DNA of 41,501 nt from Chitinophagales bacterium (GCA_947452995.1 CANGEV010000020.1:1-41501), one strand, 5' to 3'. Shown: positions 1 through 8,564, numbered from the stretch's first letter. A program made the numbers and translations. The notes: generated by a model not told the origin, from the sequence alone.

Positions 1-99
1 AAAGCAGTCGCACAGGCAGTGGAAAATTATAATAATAAACGTCCGCACTGGATGTTAAAACTTAAAGTGCCTGCTGAAATTTATGCAGCTGCTTCGTAA
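1..99 (+). CDS. IS3-family transposase (OrfB, DDE integrase core), C-terminal fragment
   Basis: The window opens inside an open frame of 32 codons ending in TAA at 97-99. The tail contains NYNNKRPHWML followed by KVPAEIYA, which resembles the conserved end of IS3-family OrfB integrases (usually a YNxxRPH block followed by a TPxxxY/H block). The rest of the gene, including the DDE residues, lies upstream, so it is unclear whether the element is intact. Just downstream, 116-135 looks like the right terminal end of the same element. The assignment rests on 32 residues; the family is likely, the subgroup unknown. Confidence 0.7.
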   Translation, partial: KAVAQAVENYNNKRPHWMLKLKVPAEIYAAAS

Positions 100-115
100 A
101 TAAATCCTAAACCAC

Positions 116-135
116 TGTCCACTTTTTTCAGGACA
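116..135 (+). mobile_element. Candidate right end of the IS3-type element
   Basis: TGTCC at 116-120 and GGACA at 131-135 are separated by a T-rich core and lie 16 bases after the transposase stop. IS3-family ends commonly begin with TGT/TGA and sit this close to the orfB stop. The left end is outside the window, so the terminal repeat and any target duplication could not be compared. This is an inference from position and base pattern. Confidence 0.4.
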
Positions 136-143
136 AGACACCA

Positions 144-227
144 TTCACTCTTCACTCTTCACTCTTCACCCTTCACCCTTCACCCTTCACCCTTCACCCT
201 TCACTCTTCACTCTTCACTCTTCACTC
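144..227. repeat. Tandem heptamer repeat, 12 units of TTCACYC
   Basis: Twelve head-to-tail heptamers: three TTCACTC, five TTCACCC, then four TTCACTC. The array is uninterrupted and every unit is exact apart from the C/T choice at position 6. Short CATTCAC/TTCACTC-like runs occur in intergenic DNA of other Bacteroidota. The unit number is probably variable through slippage. No ORF runs usefully through it. Confidence 0.9.
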
Positions 228-285
228 CCGATAGCTTCGCATCGGGATCACCATTCACTATGCACTCCCTCCCGACTTGTCGGGA
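227..285. repeat. Two small GC-rich palindromes after the heptamer array
   Basis: The first hairpin pairs CCCGAT (227-232) with ATCGGG (241-246) around an 8-base loop. The second pairs TCCCGAC (270-276) with GTCGGGA (279-285) around TT. Between them (251-267) the text returns to a CATTCAC/GCACTC pattern like the heptamers, so the palindromes and the array look like parts of one composite intergenic repeat. No U-tract suited to a terminator follows the first; a short T-run (291-295) follows the second at a distance. Confidence 0.75.
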
Positions 286-307
286 AAGAATTTTTATTTA
301 CCCACGT

Positions 308-415
308 GAATCTATCCAGTAAGGTTCGCTTGCGTGTCTCACGCAAGCTAACTAAGCGTTTTCGCTTAGAATAGGTGTGTCGTTCGTGATACACGAACGA
401 GCGCATTGTAGATTC
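308..415. other. Cloverleaf-like cluster: one outer stem enclosing three perfect hairpins
   Basis: An outer 7-bp stem pairs GAATCTA (308-314) with TAGATTC (409-415). Inside are three perfect hairpins: GCTTGCGTG/CACGCAAGC (328-336 with 340-348, loop TCT), CTAAGCG/CGCTTAG (352-358 with 363-369, loop TTTT), and TCGTTCGTG/CACGAACGA (380-388 with 392-400, loop ATA). It lies 11 bases beyond the stop of the minus-strand glutathione peroxidase gene, so that transcript's 3' UTR would contain it. No poly-U follows. It is not a tRNA: length and loops do not fit. A dispersed palindromic repeat, a structured 3' UTR and an RNA gene are all possible. Confidence 0.6.
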
Positions 416-426
416 TTAATTACTTT

Positions 427-1014
427 CTATTTTTTCAAAAGCGCTTCTATCGTTTCTACAAAACCCTTGTCCGTCACTTTCACGCCGCTGTCGAAATGAC
501 CCACCAAACGGCCATTCTTGTCGATGACATATTTTTGGAAATTCCACTTTACGCGACTGTCCTCCACGCCGTTTTCAGATTTTGTAGTAAGGAATTTATA
601 CAAAGGATGAATATCGCTTCCTTCTACCGAAATCTTAGAAAACATCGGGAAGCTCACCCCATAGTTACGCGTACAAAACTCGCGGATCTCTTTGTTAGAT
701 CCTGGCTCTTGTGCACCGAAGTTATTCGCAGGGAATCCTAAAATTACCACGCCACGATCTTTATTTGCCTCATAGAATTTTTCCAACTCACCGTACTGCG
801 GCGTATAACCACATTTGCTCGCCACATTGATAATCACCACTACCTTTCCTTTATAAGTAGATAATGGCACCGACTGCCCCTCGAGACTAGTCATGGTAAA
901 ATCATATAAATTTTTAGTAGTCGGCATAGGTTCTGTTGCGGTGTTTAAAGCCTTATTGCGATTCACAAATAAAGCACTGAAGATATAAGAGATGATGAGA
1001 AAAATGCTGCGCAT
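427..1014 (-). CDS. Glutathione peroxidase family (thioredoxin-dependent type), membrane-anchored or secreted
   Basis: This 195-residue thiol peroxidase should reduce hydroperoxides. The peroxidatic cysteine is Cys68 in NVASKCGYTPQY. Gln102 (GFPANNFGAQEPG) and Trp157-Asn158 (WNFQKYVID) complete the usual catalytic set. Cys114 in EFCTRNYG matches the resolving cysteine of the 2-Cys, thioredoxin-using members, so glutathione is probably not the physiological reductant (family knowledge). Residues 4-17 form a hydrophobic N-terminal segment without a lysine-rich MKK start, suggesting export or membrane anchoring. It is divergent from dsbD, which makes a periplasmic role plausible. The stop is TAG, followed at once by the cloverleaf cluster. 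Confidence 0.93.
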   Translation of the reverse strand: MRSIFLIISYIFSALFVNRNKALNTATEPMPTTKNLYDFTMTSLEGQSVPLSTYKGKVVVIINVASKCGYTPQYGELEKFYEANKDRGVVILGFPANNFGAQEPGSNKEIREFCTRNYGVSFPMFSKISVEGSDIHPLYKFLTTKSENGVEDSRVKWNFQKYVIDKNGRLVGHFDSGVKVTDKGFVETIEALLKK

Positions 1015-1108
1015 AGGAATAATTTTAGAGATTTAACAATTGTAAACAAAAATGGTTGTAAAGATGTCCATAATTTTTCCGAAATTAACGAGTTCAAACA
1101 AACTTATT

Positions 1109-3136
1109 ATGCGCCGGATTACGTCGATTTTTGTGTTTTTAGCATTGCTGATACCGTTTAGCAACTTCGCACAGGTATTGAAACCTATTCATATCAGCAC
1201 CTCTACCAAAGACTTAGGCAATGGAACCTATGTGCTGAGCCTTGATTTTAAAATCGACCCGCCCTTCCACGTATATGCCCAAAAGCCGGGTAGCGATGAC
1301 GATGTATTACCAACCGCACTTACGTTCACCCCAAATGCCGACTATGAACTAATCGGAACTGTTCAGGAGGTGGGCAATTTAAAAAACGAGAAAGATCCCA
1401 ACTTCGGTATCTCCCTTCGTTATTACGAAAACAAACTTTCCCTACAGCAAAAGGTAAAGCTGAAAAAGCCGAAAGCAAGCATCGTTGCCGACTTGCAATA
1501 CATGACTTGCGACGACCATCAATGTCTGCCGCCCAAATATGAAAGCTATACCTTCAATCTAAGCGGAGCTGTTGCACCCAGCGATAGCAAAGAAGCCACT
1601 GCAACTCCTATTGACACCATTAGTAAAGCACCGATAGACACCACTAAACCAACGAACGCCGACACAGCTAAAACTCCTCCGGTAGCCACTCCTACTGACG
1701 ATACAGGCGCCAACGACCCTTGGTGGAAGATTTTGCTGAACGGGATGTTAGCCGGATTAATCGCCATCTTTATGCCATGTGTATTTCCGATGATTCCGCT
1801 CACCGTGAGCTTCTTCACGAAGCGTAGTGCCACAAAATCACAAGGTATTCGTAACGCCTTACTTTATGGAGGAAGTATGATCTTCCTTTTTGTATCACTT
1901 GGCTTTTTAGTGGGCAACTCCCTCAACGCATGGGCTTCTAGCGCCTTCTTCAACCTCATCTTCTTTGTTGTATTCATCATTTTCGCCATCTCCTTCCTTG
2001 GCGCCTTTGAAATCGTTTTACCTAACTGGATTGTACAAAAATCAAGCAATAACGAATCAAAAGGCGGTATCATCGGCGTTTTCTTCATGGCCTTCACCAT
2101 GGTGCTCGTTTCCTTCTCTTGCACCGGTCCTTTCATCACCTGGGCCATCAACGTAAAATCGGCCTCTCCTTTCGCTGCGGCTATCGCGATGTTTGGCTTC
2201 GGCTTCATGTTCTCCTTACCATTTATGTTCTTCGCCTTCTTCCCAGGCTGGTTGCAAAGCTTGCCGAAGTCTGGAAGTTGGTTGAACTCTATCAAAGTGG
2301 CCTTCGGCTTTATCGAGTTAGCTGCTGCTTTCAAATTCTTGTCGAACGTCGACCAGGCCTATCATTGGCAGATTCTACCGCGTGAAGTGTTTTTAGTAAT
2401 CTGGATTGTCATCTTCGCACTGCTCGGCTTCTACCTCTTGGGAAAAATTCGCTTGCATGCCGACGACGACCTTCCTTTAAACGACTATGGAAAGCCTTAT
2501 TTAACAGTAACACGTTTATTGTTCTCTATCCTTGCGTTCTGCTTTACAATTTATTTAGTACCTGGTTTGTGGGGTGCTCCGTTAAAAATTATCTCTGGCT
2601 TCCCTCCTCCTGTGACTTATACAGAGGGCAAATGGATCAATACCGTTGGGGCCGCTAATACTAACAGCGATACTAAAGTTGGCGGCTTCGAAACAGAAGA
2701 AGGTCCACATGGCCTTCGCGTCTTCCGCGACTATGCCACTGCACTCAAAGCGTCGAAAGTCGTACACAAGCCTATCTTCGTCGATTTCACCGGCTATAGC
2801 TGCGTAAACTGTCGTAAGATGGAAGAATCGGTATGGAGTGAAGATGCAGTATTAAAGCAGTTGCAGAACGACTATGTAGTGGTTTCTCTTTTTGTTGACG
2901 ACCGCGAAAAATTACCTGCTGATCAACAAGCGAAAGATGCGGATGGTAATATGATGACTACTAAGGGTCAATTATATACGAATCTTCAAATCACGCGTTT
3001 CAACAAAAATGCGCAGCCATATTATGTGTTAATGGATGAAAATGAAAATGTCTTGAACACGCCTTCGCCAGCGAATTTCAAGGTGGCGGAGTTTGCTCAA
3101 TTTTTGACAGACGGCGTATCGAAGTATAAAAAATAA
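1109..3136 (+). CDS. dsbD: DsbD-type thiol:disulfide interchange protein
   Basis: This protein carries electrons from cytoplasmic thioredoxin across the inner membrane to periplasmic thiol proteins. I chose the internal ATG at 1109 (675 residues) because it begins a clean signal peptide (MRRITSIFVFLALLIPF), whereas the longer frame from 1052 adds 19 unconvincing residues. The N-terminal alpha-type domain carries the pair Cys134/Cys139 (TCDDHQCLPP). A Thr/Pro/Ala-rich linker follows. The central membrane domain has its redox cysteines in MPCVFPMIP (Cys224) and FSCTGPF (Cys338). The C-terminal thioredoxin-like domain has Cys565-VN-Cys568. All three electron-relay modules are present. It is the likely first gene ahead of recJ. 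Confidence 0.93.
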   Translation: MRRITSIFVFLALLIPFSNFAQVLKPIHISTSTKDLGNGTYVLSLDFKIDPPFHVYAQKPGSDDDVLPTALTFTPNADYELIGTVQEVGNLKNEKDPNFGISLRYYENKLSLQQKVKLKKPKASIVADLQYMTCDDHQCLPPKYESYTFNLSGAVAPSDSKEATATPIDTISKAPIDTTKPTNADTAKTPPVATPTDDTGANDPWWKILLNGMLAGLIAIFMPCVFPMIPLTVSFFTKRSATKSQGIRNALLYGGSMIFLFVSLGFLVGNSLNAWASSAFFNLIFFVVFIIFAISFLGAFEIVLPNWIVQKSSNNESKGGIIGVFFMAFTMVLVSFSCTGPFITWAINVKSASPFAAAIAMFGFGFMFSLPFMFFAFFPGWLQSLPKSGSWLNSIKVAFGFIELAAAFKFLSNVDQAYHWQILPREVFLVIWIVIFALLGFYLLGKIRLHADDDLPLNDYGKPYLTVTRLLFSILAFCFTIYLVPGLWGAPLKIISGFPPPVTYTEGKWINTVGAANTNSDTKVGGFETEEGPHGLRVFRDYATALKASKVVHKPIFVDFTGYSCVNCRKMEESVWSEDAVLKQLQNDYVVVSLFVDDREKLPADQQAKDADGNMMTTKGQLYTNLQITRFNKNAQPYYVLMDENENVLNTPSPANFKVAEFAQFLTDGVSKYKK

Positions 3137-3189
3137 GCGTATTGTATACGTAAATACAGCGCTTAGGCGTTATTAAACAAAACAAAAGC

Positions 3190-4914
3190 ATGTTAGCGAA
3201 ACGATGGACCATAATACCTGCTGATGAACAGCGCGTACTTGCGTTGCAGGAGGAGTATCGCTCCATAGGAAAGAATGTACATGCGATTGTATGTCGATTA
3301 CTTGTTCAGCGCGGGATTTATACGGTAGAGGAGGCAAAGAAATTTTTCATCCCAGACTTAACGCATTTACACGATCCGTTTAAGTTTCGTCAGATGCAGA
3401 CGGCGGTCGATCGCATCGCTTCGGCCATGGCAAACAACGAAGCGATCATGGTGTATGGCGACTATGATGTCGATGGCACCACCGCCGTTGCCCTCACCTA
3501 CGGCTTTTTAAAAGATCATTATCCAAACGTATCCTATTATATCCCTTGTAGATATAAAGAGGGCTACGGCGTTTCGATGCTCGGCATCGAGAGCGCTGCA
3601 GCGCGTGGTGCCAAGCTCATCATCGCCCTCGACTGCGGTATCACCGCAATCGACCAAGTGAAGCGAGCCAAAGAACTCGGCATGGATTTCATCATCTGTG
3701 ATCACCACAAACCCGGCGATCACCTGCCCGAAGCACTCGCTATCCTCAACCCTAAAGTGCCCGGTGACACCTATCCTTACGACGAACTGAGCGGCTGCGG
3801 CATCGGATTTAAACTAGCACAAGCACTCTGTCAGCATTTCAACTGGCCAAGCGAAGACTGGGAGAAACTGCTCGACCTCGTCGTGGTAAGCATCGCCTCC
3901 GACCTTGTGCCTGTTACGGGTGAAAACCGTATTCTCGCCTACTACGGCCTGAAACGCATCAACCAACGTCCAAGAGCTGGTATCAAGGCGCTGATGGAGA
4001 TGTCGAAAATACAAGGTGAAGTCAATATCAACTCACTCGTCTTCGTTATTGGCCCGCGTATCAACGCTGCTGGTCGTATCGAACACGGCAACGACGCAGT
4101 AAAGCTATTGCTCGCACATAGCGCTGATGAAGCCTATGAGGCAGCACAAACACTCAATACACATAATAACGAACGGAAAGATCACGATAGGAACATCACA
4201 GAAGAGGCACTACAAATCCTCAACGATACCCCTTCCCTGCAAACTAAAAAAACAACGGTCCTCGTCAACGAGGGTTGGCACAAAGGCGTTATCGGCATTG
4301 TCGCTTCGCGATTAATGGACCATTACTATCGTCCAACCATTATCATGACCCAAAGCAATGGCTCCATGACCGGCTCCGTAAGAAGTGTCAAAGACTTCGA
4401 CGTATACGAAGCCCTCAAAGCATGTAGTCATTTACTCGAAAAATTCGGTGGACATAAATACGCCGCCGGACTTTCACTGCCGGAGGAAAATTTCGAAGCC
4501 TTCTGTCATCTCTTTGAACAAGTGGTGAGCGAGAGAATCCTTCCAGAACAACTTATTCCAGAAGTAAGTATCGACGCTGAAATTGAAATCAGCGACTGCA
4601 ACCTGAACTTCTATACCATCATCGAACACTTTGGTCCCTTTGGGCCTGGAAACCTACAGCCTACCTTCGTCACTCGTAATGTCGCAGATACAGGTCGTAG
4701 CGCCTTGTTGAATGAAAAACATTTAAAGCTCAACGTCGATAAAAACAAACAAGGTCCGATTGGAGGTATCATTTTTGAACGTCCCGACCTAATGAATATC
4801 GTACAACGAGAATTACGATTCGACGTGGCTTATCACCTGGTCATTAACGAATGGAAAGGCAATAAAAATGTAGAATGGCGAATCAAGGATATCAAAGCAA
4901 CTGAAACGAATTAA
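3190..4914 (+). CDS. recJ: Single-stranded-DNA-specific exonuclease RecJ
   Basis: RecJ degrades single-stranded DNA 5' to 3' in recombination and mismatch repair. At 574 residues the protein has the normal length. The DHH phosphoesterase core is visible: GDYDVDGTTA with Asp91, LDCGIT, and CDHHKPGD with Asp171-His172-His173, which bind the metal ions. The DHHA1 half follows with EGWHKGVIGIVASR and GSVRSVKDFD, then the GGHKYAAG block, and a C-terminal OB-like region ending near EWRIKDI. It starts 53 bases after dsbD and ends 14 bases before the M16 peptidase gene, so cotranscription is likely. The start ATG at 3190 gives the standard RecJ N-terminus. Confidence 0.96.
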   Translation: MLAKRWTIIPADEQRVLALQEEYRSIGKNVHAIVCRLLVQRGIYTVEEAKKFFIPDLTHLHDPFKFRQMQTAVDRIASAMANNEAIMVYGDYDVDGTTAVALTYGFLKDHYPNVSYYIPCRYKEGYGVSMLGIESAAARGAKLIIALDCGITAIDQVKRAKELGMDFIICDHHKPGDHLPEALAILNPKVPGDTYPYDELSGCGIGFKLAQALCQHFNWPSEDWEKLLDLVVVSIASDLVPVTGENRILAYYGLKRINQRPRAGIKALMEMSKIQGEVNINSLVFVIGPRINAAGRIEHGNDAVKLLLAHSADEAYEAAQTLNTHNNERKDHDRNITEEALQILNDTPSLQTKKTTVLVNEGWHKGVIGIVASRLMDHYYRPTIIMTQSNGSMTGSVRSVKDFDVYEALKACSHLLEKFGGHKYAAGLSLPEENFEAFCHLFEQVVSERILPEQLIPEVSIDAEIEISDCNLNFYTIIEHFGPFGPGNLQPTFVTRNVADTGRSALLNEKHLKLNVDKNKQGPIGGIIFERPDLMNIVQRELRFDVAYHLVINEWKGNKNVEWRIKDIKATETN

Positions 4915-4928
4915 ACCACACGCACCAT

Positions 4929-7900
4929 ATGAAAAAAATCTTCAGAAACGCACTTTTTATCGGCATGCTAGCCGTAGGAACTGTGAATGCGCAGACACAA
5001 CCTCAACAGGTAAATCCAAGAAAACTACCTCAGACAACCACCCAACCCGCTCCTAATGTCGGACCTAATCGGAAGCAAGCAGAAATGCAAGAACAGCGCA
5101 ACATCGCTATGGGTGTTTCTCCTGCACTTCGCCCCATGACGTATGCAAACGATGATTTAAACATGAAAATGTATCATCTAAAAAATGGTTTGAGCGTATG
5201 GATTACAGTCAATAAAGCTGAACCACGCATTCAGACAATGATTGCAGTGAAGGCTGGTAGTAAAAATGATCCTGCAACACATACTGGTCTTGCCCACTAT
5301 CTCGAACATATGCTCTTCAAAGGCACCGATAAATACGGCACGAAAGACTATGCTAAAGAAAAAGAACAACTCGATATCATCGAACAATTGTATGAGCAAT
5401 ACGGCGCAGAAAAAGATGAAGCAAAACGTGCACATATCTACCATTTAATCGATAGCGTGAGCGGTGTCGCAGCAAACTTTGCAATTGCAAACGAATATGA
5501 TAAAATGGTCAGCAATCTCGGTGCGAAAGGAACGAATGCCTTTACGTCTACCGATATGACAGTCTATGTAAACGATATCCCTTCCAACCAACTAGACAAG
5601 TGGCTTACTTTAGAGTCAGAACGTTTTCGTAACCCTGTTCTACGCTTGTTCCACACGGAGTTAGAAGCCGTTTACGAAGAAAAGAATCGCGCCTTAGATA
5701 ATGATCCGCGTAAAATGTACGAAGCTGTTCTCGCTTCCCTTTTCCAACATCATGCTTATGGTACGCAAACAACAATTGGTACGATCGAACATTTGAAATC
5801 ACCTTCAATTACAGAAATCAAAAAATACTTCAATGCGAATTATGTACCGAACAATATGTGTATCATCTTGAGCGGCGACCTCGACCCAGACGCTACCGTA
5901 TCCAAGATTAATGAACTATGGGGTAATTTTATGCCGAAGACAGTAGCACCCTATACCTATGAAGCAGAAACACCTCGCACCGCTCCGGAAGAAATCTCCG
6001 TTTATGGCCCAGATAAAGAACAAGTAATCATCGGCTACCGCTGGCCTGGTTGCAAAAGCAATGAATACTTCACACAACAAATGGTCGACGCCGTTATAAG
6101 CAACGGAACAGCTGGCTTAATTCAACTCAACCTAGTCATGTCTCAAAAAGTATTACGTGCCGAAGCAGGACTAGATGAAAATACTGACTATAACGTTTAC
6201 GAACTGATGGCGAATCCACGCGAAGGCCAGAAACTAGAAGAATGCCGCGATCTACTCTTGCAACAAATAGAGAAATTGAAGAACGGAGAATTTGATGAAA
6301 GTATGTTGGCTGCTATCATCGCTAATATGAAAGTAGACGACATGAAACGTCTAGAAAGCAATCAGGGACGAGCTTACGCGATGGAAAACATTTTCGTTCA
6401 TAGTATCAATCCTGCAAACTATGTGGCACGTTATGAAATCATGGGTCGCCTCACAAAGCAAGATATTATCAACTTCGCTAAAACACATTTCACCAACGAC
6501 TATACCGTAGTATACAAACGAATTGGCGAAGACAAAACAACCAAGAAAGTTGTTAAGCCTGCCATCACACCAGTAAGTATCAACCGTGTCGACCAATCAG
6601 ATTTCCTAAAGAAAATCAATGGCATGACCGTTACAGAGGTTAGTCCAGAGTTCATTCAGTTCGACCGCGCGATTCAAAAGGACAAAATGAGCAATGGAAC
6701 GCCGTTCTGGTATATTAAAAATAATGACAATCAGTTGTTCAACCTCTACTACCTCTTCGATATGGGCAGTCTTTCTGATAAAGCACTATCCCCTGCGATG
6801 AGCTATTTGCAATTACTCGGTACCGACAAACAAAGCGCAGAACAAGTTCAGAAAGCATTCTTCAAGCTTGCTTGCGAATTCGGCGTGAATGTAACAGATG
6901 ATCAAACCTACATCACTTTAAGCGGTGCGCAAGAGCACTTCGACGAAGCAGTTACACTTTTAGAAAATGTATTAAACCACTGCGCTGCCGATGAAACAGC
7001 CCTCAACAAAATGGTTGAAGGTATTATCAAAGACCGTGCAGATGCGATGAAAAACAAAAATGCGATTCGTAGTCGTCTGACAGCCTATGCTGTTTATGGA
7101 GAAAACAGCCCTGCAACCTTCATTTTGAAAAATGAAGAAATGAAGGCGCTAAAAGCCAGCGACCTGGTTGCTAAAATTCATGGCCTAGAAAACTATCAAC
7201 ACAAGATTTGTTATGTAGGTCCGGCAGATATGAATACCGCAAAAGCGAGTATCCAAAAATTACATACGATGCCGGCAACGCCACAAGCGGTGCCTGCGGC
7301 CTTTAAGCCAGTACGTTTGCCAACTACGCAACAAGTATTATTCGTCGACTATCCAATGGTACAAGCTGAGGTTGTTTGGGTAAACAAAAATATGGACTGG
7401 TCAGAAAAGTCAATTCCAACCGTGCGCTTGTTCAACGAATATTTTGGTGGTAGCATGAGTGGTGTAGTTTTCCAAACGATCCGTGAATCGAAAGCACTCG
7501 CCTACTCTTGTAACGCGAATTATGCGACGCCATCTAAAAAAGAAGATCCGTTCTACATGAACGCATACGTTGGGACGCAAGCAGATAAATTGAATGAAGC
7601 CATTCCTGCCATGAATGAATTATTCACTAATATGCCTTATTCTGAAAAAGCATTTACAGATGCTAAAGAAGCGATGAAAAATAAAATTGAATCAGAACGT
7701 ATTCGTCGTAACAATATCTTATTCACGTACCTCTCCGCACAAAAATTAGGTTTGGATAAAGATATTCGTCAAGAAGTGTACCGCTCTTTAAATGTTCTTG
7801 ATTTCAACGCTATCCGTGCCTTTGAAGAAGAACACATCAAAAATGCACCTTATACCTATTGTGTATTAGCTTCTTCGAAAAAAGTGAAGATGGAAGATCT

Positions 7901-7955
7901 TGCTAAATACGGCCCGGTAACAACACTTACCTTGAGTCAGATTTTTGGATATTAA
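4929..7955 (+). CDS. Secreted M16 (pitrilysin/insulinase) family zinc metallopeptidase, two-domain
   Basis: The 1008-residue protein has a signal peptide (MKKIFRNALFIGMLAVGTVNAQ) and a Gln/Pro-rich spacer. The first M16 domain has the inverted zinc motif HYLEH (His123, Glu126, His127), with the third ligand expected in VYEEKNR (Glu250/251). The gap between these is about 45 residues longer than the classical 76, filled by a charged helical insertion (about 140-185). The second M16 domain, from about residue 560, lacks a zinc motif, as is usual for the inactive partner that closes the chamber. Such proteins degrade peptides in the periplasm; the substrate is unknown. It follows recJ by 14 bases and ends at a long hairpin. 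Confidence 0.93.
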   Translation: MKKIFRNALFIGMLAVGTVNAQTQPQQVNPRKLPQTTTQPAPNVGPNRKQAEMQEQRNIAMGVSPALRPMTYANDDLNMKMYHLKNGLSVWITVNKAEPRIQTMIAVKAGSKNDPATHTGLAHYLEHMLFKGTDKYGTKDYAKEKEQLDIIEQLYEQYGAEKDEAKRAHIYHLIDSVSGVAANFAIANEYDKMVSNLGAKGTNAFTSTDMTVYVNDIPSNQLDKWLTLESERFRNPVLRLFHTELEAVYEEKNRALDNDPRKMYEAVLASLFQHHAYGTQTTIGTIEHLKSPSITEIKKYFNANYVPNNMCIILSGDLDPDATVSKINELWGNFMPKTVAPYTYEAETPRTAPEEISVYGPDKEQVIIGYRWPGCKSNEYFTQQMVDAVISNGTAGLIQLNLVMSQKVLRAEAGLDENTDYNVYELMANPREGQKLEECRDLLLQQIEKLKNGEFDESMLAAIIANMKVDDMKRLESNQGRAYAMENIFVHSINPANYVARYEIMGRLTKQDIINFAKTHFTNDYTVVYKRIGEDKTTKKVVKPAITPVSINRVDQSDFLKKINGMTVTEVSPEFIQFDRAIQKDKMSNGTPFWYIKNNDNQLFNLYYLFDMGSLSDKALSPAMSYLQLLGTDKQSAEQVQKAFFKLACEFGVNVTDDQTYITLSGAQEHFDEAVTLLENVLNHCAADETALNKMVEGIIKDRADAMKNKNAIRSRLTAYAVYGENSPATFILKNEEMKALKASDLVAKIHGLENYQHKICYVGPADMNTAKASIQKLHTMPATPQAVPAAFKPVRLPTTQQVLFVDYPMVQAEVVWVNKNMDWSEKSIPTVRLFNEYFGGSMSGVVFQTIRESKALAYSCNANYATPSKKEDPFYMNAYVGTQADKLNEAIPAMNELFTNMPYSEKAFTDAKEAMKNKIESERIRRNNILFTYLSAQKLGLDKDIRQEVYRSLNVLDFNAIRAFEEEHIKNAPYTYCVLASSKKVKMEDLAKYGPVTTLTLSQIFGY

Positions 7956-7968
7956 TCCTATTACCGAA

Positions 7969-8023
7969 AGACATCATAAAGCGACTTAGTACATAATAAG
8001 TATTAAGTTAATTTATGATGTCT
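7969..8023 (+). terminator. Long nested hairpin after the M16 peptidase gene
   Basis: AGACATCATAAA (7969-7980) pairs perfectly with TTTATGATGTCT (8012-8023). Inside, ACTTAGTAC (7984-7992) pairs with GTATTAAGT (8000-8008) with one G-U wobble. A T/A-rich tract follows but not a clean U-run. It lies 14 bases beyond the peptidase stop and marks the edge of the AT-rich islet. It may be a terminator or the end of an inserted segment. Confidence 0.55.
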
Positions 8024-8053
8024 TATTTATAACCCTAAATGAGATAATTATAG

Positions 8054-8093
8054 ATAAAATAGTTCCGCATTATCAAGTGTTATTCTATTTTAT
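8054..8093 (+). promoter_or_regulatory. Inverted repeat ending at the DUF6934 start codon
   Basis: ATAAAATAG (8054-8062) and CTATTTTAT (8085-8093) form a perfect 9-bp inverted repeat, and the right arm stops exactly one base before the ATG at 8094. In RNA it would fold over the ribosome landing zone with a 22-base loop. In DNA it could be an operator. No function is shown; the placement is the argument. Confidence 0.45.
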
Positions 8094-8543
8094 ATGAAAT
8101 TATCTGCATACGATTTACGACATAGTGAATCATTTCAAACATTCGAATTTGTTAGTTTAGGAGCCCAAGGAAATATCAATAAAACAATTCAGTTTCAAAC
8201 CACTTCTCTGCCAAATGTTTATAATCTAGCATTTGGAGATATGAACAACAGCACAGGGACAATTGATGATACAATTGTTTCTAATAATGGTGATAGTTTA
8301 AAAATACTTGCAACAATTGCTAAAAGTGTGTACCTATTCACAAGCCTATACCCGGAGGCCTGGGTTTTTGCAACAGGTACTACCCACTCCAGAAATAGAT
8401 TGTACAGAATGGGAATATCTGCACACCTTCATTATATAATAATTGATTTCGAAATATTCGGTGAACTTAATGATACTTGGGAACCATTCTCTAACAACAG
8501 AGATTATTCAGGTTTTTTAGTTAAAAAGAAAATTCCCCAATAA
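8094..8543 (+). CDS. DUF6934-family protein
   Basis: This 149-residue cytoplasmic protein has no signal peptide or membrane segment. The blocks PNVYNLAFGD, VSNNGDSLKILATIAKSVY, PEAWVFATGTTHSRNRLYRMG and FEIFGELN match my memory of the Bacteroidota family DUF6934, whose function is unknown. The coding DNA is clearly AT-richer than its neighbours: two 60-base lines count at about 28% and 35% GC, against about 53% in a line of the B12 gene. This points to recent acquisition. A 49-codon gene follows 21 bases later and an inverted repeat abuts its start. The pair has a toxin-antitoxin-like layout, but no toxin fold is recognised. Confidence 0.8.
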   Translation: MKLSAYDLRHSESFQTFEFVSLGAQGNINKTIQFQTTSLPNVYNLAFGDMNNSTGTIDDTIVSNNGDSLKILATIAKSVYLFTSLYPEAWVFATGTTHSRNRLYRMGISAHLHYIIIDFEIFGELNDTWEPFSNNRDYSGFLVKKKIPQ

Positions 8544-8564
8544 AAATTCTTTAATTTTATAAGT

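Noticed and set aside
144-227. CRISPR array
   Set aside because: The units are 7 bases with no spacers and no cas genes nearby.
308-415. tRNA gene suggested by the cloverleaf and the GGTTCGC string
   Set aside because: At 108 bases with loops of 3-4 bases and no anticodon-type 7-base loop, it cannot be a tRNA.
1052-1108. Upstream extension of dsbD
   Set aside because: The ATG at 1109 begins a normal signal peptide; the extra 19 residues would bury it.
1546-2334. Minus-strand ORFs inside dsbD
   Set aside because: They mirror the dsbD membrane and linker codons in other frames; no conserved motif.
3134-3164. AAGCG/CGCTT hairpin between dsbD and recJ
   Set aside because: The stem is short and interrupted; too weak to call.
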